From NCBI GenBank assembly GCA_027382625.1, contig JAJKFJ010005467.1, positions 1 to 19,147 of the forward strand: a stretch of DNA of 19,147 nt. The letters are read 5' to 3'. This stretch comes from Tetmemena sp. SeJ-2015. Its lineage: Eukaryota; Ciliophora; Spirotrichea; Sporadotrichida; Oxytrichidae. Position 1 is the stretch's first letter, and every line of letters starts with the position of its first letter. Below, piece by piece: positions 9,682-15,720 of this stretch. The position numbers and the translations under genes are program-made. The notes below the pieces were generated by a model. It was given only the letters and a program-made list of their open reading frames with translations. It was not told where the DNA came from and did no database searches.

Positions 9682-11537
9682 ACTTTCATCGGGCACCAGG
9701 GCAAGACAGCTATGGTTGCGGGTGTGTGGTTGGGCAACATGTATATAAACACCTCTGCGCTTGCGGTTATAATTGGCCTCAATAATGCAGTAGCTACGCT
9801 CGCCTCTCAATCCTACGGCCAGGGTAACTTGCCTCTGTGCGGCACTTACCTCAACAGGGGGCGCGTCGTGGCCCTTCTCTCTTTTGTGTTCATTATCCCA
9901 ATTTTGCTTATGGCAGGACCCTTCTTCCGCTTCATCAACGTGGACGAAGAGTCTAGCGCATATGCACAGCAGTACATCACAATCCTCATTCCCAGTCTTG
10001 TACTCAGCGCCCAGTTTTTTATAAATAAATGAAAAGAATTTTATTCAAGTAGTTAATTTCTTAACAGTTTTTTCTTTTAAATTAGTTTAAATCCTAGCAT
10101 AATGTTTATCTTTGTGATGTTAAATTTGTAAAACAGGGATTCTTTTAGGCGACTTGGTGAATACATAAGATTTGCCCTTCCTTCTATGCTTATGAACTGT
10201 TTAGAATGGTGGAATTTTGAAGTTTAAACACTTTTAGCGAGCTTTGTGTCCATGAATGCAACTGGTGCATAAGTAAAATTAACTTATAAAATACGATAAT
10301 AAAAGATATTTATTTCTATCCTAGTTTAATAATCCTGAACTTGATGTTCGTATACTTTTGCGTAACGCTTGGACTGTAGATAGCTGCATGCTCTTTGATC
10401 GGCTAAGCTATCGGAGCTCAAAATATTTAGCTGGCTTATCGGTATAGAAAATACTTACTTGCTTTTGGCTTTACTTTGTCCCTATTAATTAAATGTAGAG
10501 TTAAAATATGATGATCAAAGGCTAGATAATTAAATAGGCCTTAAGTATATTTTTTTCTCACAAAGACTATCTAATTTGAAATTAGGAGAATTCTTTTAAA
10601 ATAATGAACATTAGATAAGGGCAGAGACTATTCTAAAAAATTTATAAAATTTTACAAGACAAAAAAAGAAAGATTCAGATTTTAGATAACTCGAGTAATT
10701 AAATAAATCACAGAACCATTAATTTAAATTTTGCTAATATTAATACTTTAATTCTAGCGAATAATCTCATATTTATTCATATTTTACTCGTGATTCATAG
10801 TAATTATCAATAATTATAAATTTAATAAACATATATACATTTGTCCCTAATTTAGGGTCTCTCACTTTATCTATTTCGAGGGATCTATGCTAACTTTTTC
10901 ACAAACATCCCAGCTTATTTATTTATAAAAACAAGTCTAATTAAATTTAAAAACCTTTAGTTGAGATAATGGCAGATACATGCAAAATAAATTGAGTTGA
11001 ACTAAAGCAATATGTTTCAATAAATGAGAATTGAGTTTAGTGTCAGTGATGCTAATCTTTGACTGCTCAAATGGCTGGCTGCAAGGAATAATCCGAGGAC
11101 TAGGGCAGCTGGGGGAAGCCACCTTCGGCATTTTATTTTGTATGTATGCTCTCTGCCTACCCTTTGGATATTTATTCGGACTTCACCTAGGCTATGGACT
11201 CAAAGGCCTCTGGCTAGGAATTAAAAAGCTAATTTTTAGTTTTAGCAAAATATTTAAAAAATATTATAGATTTGAAAGAATGATGATAGGTGTCTTCGTG
11301 ATGATGGTGTTCTAATTATATCTGGTCACCTTCAGATTCTTATATTTGTGATTGGCAACTTATTTTATTGGAAGATTCGATTGGAAGTAAATTGCAAAGG
11401 AGGCTCAGCTCAGAAGTTAAAATGAATAAGAGAAGTAAGATAGTGATAAATTGATGGACAAGAGGGAGCTATTTTATCTAGACGAAAGCGAAGAAAGCGC
11501 TTATTTACTCAAAGAAAAGCTAATCGATAGCAAATGA
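9682..11537 (+). CDS. MATE-family transporter, copy 1 (incomplete here)
   Basis: Multidrug and toxin extrusion (MATE) transporter, a polytopic membrane antiporter family that exports organic cations in exchange for H+ or Na+. Coding pieces: 9682-10017 with the MATE signature GLNNAVATLASQSYGQGN; 10132-10276 (NRDSFRRLGEYIRF...); 10327-10484 (second half signature LQIAACSLIGQAIGAQN); 10840-10921; a tiny piece 10956-10986; 11029-11221; 11278-11339; and 11373 to TGA 11535-11537. The pieces from 10132 onward sum to 269 codons after IES removal. Compared with copy 2, about 98 N-terminal codons, about 75 central codons (between AQF and NRDSF) and about 9 codons near 10940 are absent. The missing MDSs may be elsewhere in the germline (a scrambled gene) or lost (pseudogene). 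The first 336 bp are about 95% identical to copy 2, unlike the rest. Transport specificity cannot be told. Confidence 0.75.
10018..10131 (+). other. Non-coding gap replacing about 75 codons of MATE copy 1
   Basis: Between CAGTTT (matching copy 2 at 12437) and AACAGGGATTC (matching copy 2 at 12720) this AT-rich 114-bp stretch has no coding match. No clear pointer pair joins the two sides in frame. Confidence 0.6.
10277..10329 (+). other. IES in MATE copy 1, pointer TAA
   Basis: TAA at 10274-10276 and 10327-10329. Removing 53 bp joins ...ATGAQV to IILNLMFVYFCVTLG. It is at the same place and has the same pointer as the IES at 12866-12912 of copy 2. Confidence 0.8.
10485..10849 (+). other. 365-bp IES in MATE copy 1, 10-bp pointer TTTGTCCCTA
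   Basis: The perfect 10-bp direct repeat TTTGTCCCTA at 10475-10484 and 10840-10849 brackets an AT-rich segment without coding content. Removal gives GFTLSLIQGLSLYLFRGIYA in frame. It is the longest IES in the window, and copies 2 and 3 have no insert here. Confidence 0.85.
10922..10959 (+). other. IES in MATE copy 1, pointer TTTA
   Basis: TTTA at 10918-10921 and 10956-10959. Removal joins ...NIPAYL to VEIMADTC in frame, though about 9 residues fewer than copy 2 remain at this point. Confidence 0.55.
10987..11030 (+). other. IES in MATE copy 1, pointer uncertain (AA, or a 9-bp repeat out of frame)
   Basis: A 44-bp removal with a minimal AA pointer keeps the frame from MADTC to LVSVMLIFDC. 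A longer repeat, AATTGAGTT at 10990-10998 and 11029-11037, would remove 39 bp but shift the frame into TGA. Confidence 0.45.
11222..11281 (+). other. IES in MATE copy 1, pointer GAAT
   Basis: GAAT at 11218-11221 and 11278-11281. Removing 60 bp joins LKGLWLG to MMIGVFVMMVF. Copy 2 has an IES a few bases away (13375-13415). Confidence 0.8.
11340..11378 (+). other. IES in MATE copy 1, pointer AGATTC
   Basis: AGATTC at 11334-11339 and 11373-11378. Removal joins LVTFRF to DWKQIAKEAQ. Copy 2 has an IES at the same codons with pointer AGATT. Confidence 0.85.
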
Positions 11538-11807
11538 AATGTAACTATAAATATGAACATTAAAGAATTTCAAACACAGATTTCAACAAAAATGGCTTTT
11601 AAAAAATGAAATTATTTTCATACTAAACACATTTGTAATTTGAATTTAATTTTTAACTGAAACATTCATAGAATTATTTTTATAAAACAAATTTAAGAAA
11701 ATTTATAAAGGGAAAATTCAGTAAGACGGGCAATTATTTGATTGATTTAATACAAAATTGAAAAATGTTTAATAAAGCTCTATAATTATTAAGTAAGCAG
11801 GCTAATT

Positions 11808-13670
11808 ATGCAAACTGATTCAAAGTCAAGCCAGGAGGCACAGCATCATATTATTCTCTAATATTTGCACAAATTAATGCATCGAAAGGAGCTTGCAAAG
11901 AAATTTCTTGAGGAATAGAATAAATATTAACTGGAATAACTAAGTGAGACAACGATAGATTAATTTTATAATTTTATTGGAGATGGCAAATCTATGGAAA
12001 AAGAAAAAAGTGCCAAAGAGATTTGCAAAAATATACTAAAGATCATGATCCCTGGATCTATTGCTATGAGCTCATAAATCTTCATCGAAGTAATCAATCT
12101 CACTTTCATCGGTCACCAGGGCAAGACAGCTATGGTGGCAGGTGTGGGGTTGGGCAACATGTACATAAACACCTCTGCGCTTGCGGTTATAATTGGCCTA
12201 AACAATGCAGTAGCTACGCTCGCCTCGCAATCCTACGGCCAAGGTAACTTGCCTCTGTGCGGCACATACCTCAACAGGGGGCGCGTCGTGGCCCTGCTCT
12301 CATTTGTATTCATTATCCCAGTTCTGCTGATGGCAGGACCCTTCTTCCGCTTCATCAACGTGGACGAAGAGTCTAGCGCATATGCACAGCAGTACATCAC
12401 AATCCTCATTCCCAGTCTTGTGCTCAGCGCCCAGTTTGACATCACTAAGACATTTTAATAAATTCCTTATTCTTGAACTGCTTTGAGTATACAAATGTAC
12501 AAATGACTATCCAGCTAATTACGACACCGCTTCACATCATATGGTCTTACATCTTTGTGAGTGTATACTAACTAGAGTTACAAGGCACTGCCATATGCAC
12601 TCTTATTACTACCGCAATCAATTATATAAGAGATTGATTCCTCATATTAAAAATTTTGTAGCGATAAACTTGTATGTGACCTATTTGCTGCCAAATTTGA
12701 AAGAAGCTTGGTTCTTACCAAACAGGGATTCTTTTAGGGGCTTAGGTGACTACGTTAAGGTCGCTGTACCCTCAATGCTAATGACATGCTTGGAGTGGTG
12801 GACTTTTGAGATCCAAACCTTTTTCGCCAGTTTTATCTCAGTTGATGCTACTGGGTCGCAAGTAAATTAATACAAGTGTAATCTCAATCTTACATAATGA
12901 GATGTGGTTTAATAATTTTGCACATCATGTATGTATATTTCTGTATTACCTTGGGACTTCAAATCGCAGGATATTCACTAATTGGGCAAGCAATTGGTCA
13001 AAATAACATCCCACTTGCAAAGCGCTACAGGAAGTTCTTATTCTTGTTTGGACTTGGCTTTACTCTCTTCGAAGGATTCTCTTTATTAATCTTTAGGCAT
13101 CCCATCACTAACTTCTTTACTGATATCCCAGCTTATTAATTGAAGTAATATCTATTAACTGCTTTGATAGAGTTGACAGCAGATGCTTGCCTGGTAGTTT
13201 GGGTGATGCTGATGTGTGATTGCACCTAGGGATGGCTCTAAGGCTTAATTAGAGGATTAGGTCAGTTCAAGGAAGCCACCTTTGCAATTCTCTTCTGTAT
13301 GTATGCACTGTGCCTACCTTTGGGCTACTTATTCGGACTACATTTAGGCTATGGGCTTAAAGGTCTATGGGTTGTTTAATCTAATAAATAGTTTGATGAT
13401 TATTTTATAAGCTTGGAATGACGATTGGAGTATTTACCCTGGCTATGATCTTTATCTTCCTCATCACAGTCAGATTTTAATTATTTCATACTTCATTAGT
13501 TACATTTCATTTACTTACTTAGATTCGACTGGAATAAGATAGCTCTTTAGGCAAAGGAGAGGAGTGATAAAGAGACTCAAAAGCACGAAGATTACAAAAT
13601 TATGGATAAGATCGCCAATCTAGAAAGCTATGAGAATCGAGACAGTCTTAAGGAAAAACTTCTGCCTTGA
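11808..13670 (+). CDS. MATE-family transporter, copy 2 (complete)
   Basis: MATE efflux transporter, 556 aa after removal of five IESs (557 codons counting the TGA at 13668-13670). The start ATG 11808-11810 opens a charged, Gln-rich cytosolic N-terminus of about 75 residues containing several UAA/UAG-coded Gln. The first MATE half follows, from IMIPGSIAMSSQIFIEVINL with the signature GLNNAVATLASQSYGQGN, then hydrophobic helices (VVALLSFVFIIPVLLMAGPF). The second half contains SMLMTCLEWWTFEIQTFF and the repeated signature LQIAGYSLIGQAIGQNN. It continues through QGWLQGLIRGLGQ and CMYALCLPLGYLFGLHLGYG to a charged C-terminal tail. Six residues per signature match the family pattern of small residues around SQ and GAGN. 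It sits 270 bp after copy 1 and 199 bp before copy 3 in the same direction. The segment 12102-12437 is GC-rich and has no UAR codon, unlike the rest of the gene. Confidence 0.88.
12455..12471 (+). other. 17-bp IES in MATE copy 2, pointer ATT
   Basis: ATT at 12452-12454 and 12469-12471. Removal joins DITKTF to LNCFEYTNVQM, matching the uninterrupted copy 3 sequence (VRTFLNCF). Confidence 0.75.
12630..12667 (+). other. IES in MATE copy 2, pointer ATAA
   Basis: ATAA at 12626-12629 and 12664-12667. Removing 38 bp joins LITTAINYI to NLYVTYLLPNLKEAW and removes a TGA. Confidence 0.7.
12866..12912 (+). other. IES in MATE copy 2, pointer TAA
   Basis: TAA at 12863-12865 and 12910-12912. Removal joins DATGSQV to IILHIMYVYFCITLG. 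It is orthologous in position to 10277-10329 in copy 1. Confidence 0.8.
13375..13415 (+). other. IES in MATE copy 2, pointer TTG
   Basis: TTG at 13372-13374 and 13413-13415. Removal joins GLKGLWV to GMTIGVFTLAMIF. Confidence 0.8.
13477..13525 (+). other. IES in MATE copy 2, pointer AGATT
   Basis: AGATT at 13472-13476 and 13521-13525. Removal joins FLITVRF to DWNKIALQAKE. It is at the same site as 11340-11378 in copy 1. Confidence 0.85.
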
Positions 13671-13869
13671 GACACAAATTAAAGAATAATATACAGAGTA
13701 AGATAGATAGATAGTATAAATAATAGAAAGACACATCCAGTTTTAATAATTTACTTTTACTTCCAGTACCTATATACTTTACTTTAATATCAGAAAATAT
13801 ATGAAGCACTCATTCAAAAGTTAAGTAATTAATTTAGAGAAAAATAATTTAAATTGTAAAGGTCTTGAA

Positions 13870-15593
13870 ATGAAACAAAGTAGCGCAAAAGAAGACGAGA
13901 AATTTATAAAAATAGGTTAGAATTAGGAACTTATCACAGTCTATAAATTTATGATAAAAGATGAATCGATAGACCTAAGTTAAAATAATAAGACGAACTT
14001 AATTAAGGAGATATTTAGGATTGGAATTCCTGCATCAGTAGCTGGTAGCTCACAGATCTTAATAGAGATAATAAACTTAGCTTTTATTGGACACATAGGA
14101 AATACTTAAATGATTGCTGGGGTAGGACTTGGAAATATGTAATCTATTAAATAGATATCTTATTTCTCTACATTGATTTATAGTTTTACATAAACGCAAC
14201 TGCGATTGCAGTTTTCGTTGGCTTGAATAACTCAATAGCAACTTTTGTATCTTAATCTTATGGTTCAAATAACCTAGAGCTCTGTGGACTCTACCTCAAC
14301 AGAGGTAGGATAGTTACACTGCTATCTTTCTTTGCTATAATTCCTATACTGCTCTTGGCTTAAAATTTCTTCGCCCTTATTTAGATAGATGAAGAGACGT
14401 GATAATTTTCACAACAATACATCCAGGCTATAATGCCTGCTCTCTTTATGCAAGCTGAGTTCGATATCGTTAGAACTTTCTTGAATTGCTTTGGAAAAGC
14501 CAGAGTGGCTATGGTTATTTAACTTTCGACCTTAGGCTTTCATTTGTTGTGGAGCTATCTGCTAGTAGTGAAGCTTGATTTACAACTACTAGGAACTGCC
14601 TATGCCAACATCATCACTACTTCACTAAATGTTGTATGTATTTGGAGCTATATGCATCTTAGGTAGAAGGAATTCAAGGAGTCCTGGTGATTACCAAATC
14701 GATAGTCTTTATTGAATCTCTGGGAATATATCTAAGTAGCTATTCCCTCGATGCTGATGACTTGCCTTGAGTGGTGGGCCTTTGAAATTTAAACTTTCTT
14801 TGCCAGCTTCATATCAGTTTAAGCTACTGCTGCTCAGGTTATAGTTCTTAAATATTTCAAGCATTAAATTTATTGATAGTTCTAAATATACTCTATCTGT
14901 ACTTCACAATAACATTAGGACTGCAAGTTGCAGGCTATTCTCTGATCGGAAACGCAATTGGAAAGAACGATGTTTCACTAGCCAAATCATATCGAAGCAT
15001 AATTTTCCAAGTTGGAATAGGAATGACACTATTCCATACTACTTCTATTTACCTGCTTCGAAATAACATCGCCTATTTCTTCACAAATATTTTAGAATTA
15101 GAATGTAATTCATTGCAATTATATATTGAAGAGTTGAGAATGATGATTGGCTAGACTCTAAAAATAGTAGCTCTTGTTTAAATAGTAGACTGCACTCAAG
15201 GCTGGCTTCAAGGAATCATAAGAGGACTTGGTAGATTCAGAGAAGGGATATTAAATAATTTTATGTTCTTTAAATATATGAGAAGCAACAATTGGATAAA
15301 TCATGAGTCTGTACGGCCTCTGTCTCCCTCTCGGATGGTACTTCGGGATAACTCTTTAGTTTTAGCTTAATGGGTTGTGGATAGGAATGTTTGTGGGTCT
15401 ATTTTTCATGGCCCTCTACTTTATTTACCTTATATGCTACAAGTTCGATTGGGAGCAAATCGCCTAAGACGTTTAACTTCGAAATCTAAGGGACTAACTC
15501 ACTTTAAATCGCTATAGTTAAAGTAAAAAATTAAACGAGGAACTTATAGATAACTAATATAGAGAGTAGACACTGACTACTAAGGATGTCTGA
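13870..15593 (+). CDS. MATE-family transporter, copy 3, with two in-frame UGA codons
   Basis: Third MATE copy. The start ATG 13870-13872 gives a charged N-terminus, then IFRIGIPASVAGSSQ and the first signature GLNNSIATFVSQSYGSNN. The second half has SMLMTCLEWWAFEI and LQVAGYSLIGNAIGKND. The end is TGA 15591-15593 after a Gln/Asn-rich tail. Removing three IESs (14142-14188, 14849-14883, 15246-15285) gives 534 codons, a normal MATE length. Two codons inside the frame are TGA: 14400-14402 (Ser in copies 1 and 2) and 14688-14690 (Phe in copy 2). Both lie within well-aligned sequence with no pointer around them. This may be a recent pseudogene, or the product may rely on readthrough. UAR Gln codons are more frequent than in copy 2. 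It is more diverged from copies 1 and 2 than they are from each other. Confidence 0.75.
14142..14188 (+). other. IES in MATE copy 3, pointer TA
   Basis: TA at 14140-14141 and 14187-14188. Removing 47 bp joins VGLGNM to YINATAIAVFVGLNN. Copies 1 and 2 run uninterrupted here (GNMYINTSALAV). GT-AG removal would break the frame. Confidence 0.7.
14400..14402 (+). other. In-frame TGA in MATE copy 3
   Basis: The codon series reads D-E-E-T-[TGA]-Q-F-S-Q-Q-Y-I, where copies 1 and 2 have DEESSAYAQQYI. Confidence 0.85.
14688..14690 (+). other. Second in-frame TGA in MATE copy 3
   Basis: The codons read E-S-W-[TGA]-L-P-N-R, where copy 2 has EAWFLPNR. Confidence 0.85.
14849..14883 (+). other. IES in MATE copy 3, 8-bp pointer ATAGTTCT
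   Basis: ATAGTTCT at 14841-14848 and 14876-14883. Removing 35 bp joins TAAQVIVL to NILYLYFTITLGLQ. It lies within a few codons of the TAA-pointer IESs of copies 1 and 2. Confidence 0.85.
15246..15285 (+). other. IES in MATE copy 3, pointer GAGAAG
   Basis: GAGAAG at 15240-15245 and 15280-15285. Removing 40 bp joins RGLGRFRE to ATIGQIMSLYGLCLP. Confidence 0.85.
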
Positions 15594-15720
15594 GAAACAC
15601 TACTGAACTTAATTGAACTCAATACTATTTTACTCTCTTTTGGAATCACTAATCGCTTTTTTTGTTTTCTTATATGTTAAGATTGTTAGAGAGAGAGAGA
15701 GAATTCTATAATTAAATTTA

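Noticed and set aside
14136..14183. Intron GTAATC...TTATAG in MATE copy 3
   Set aside because: Splicing there breaks the frame. TA-pointer excision restores the conserved GNMYIN.
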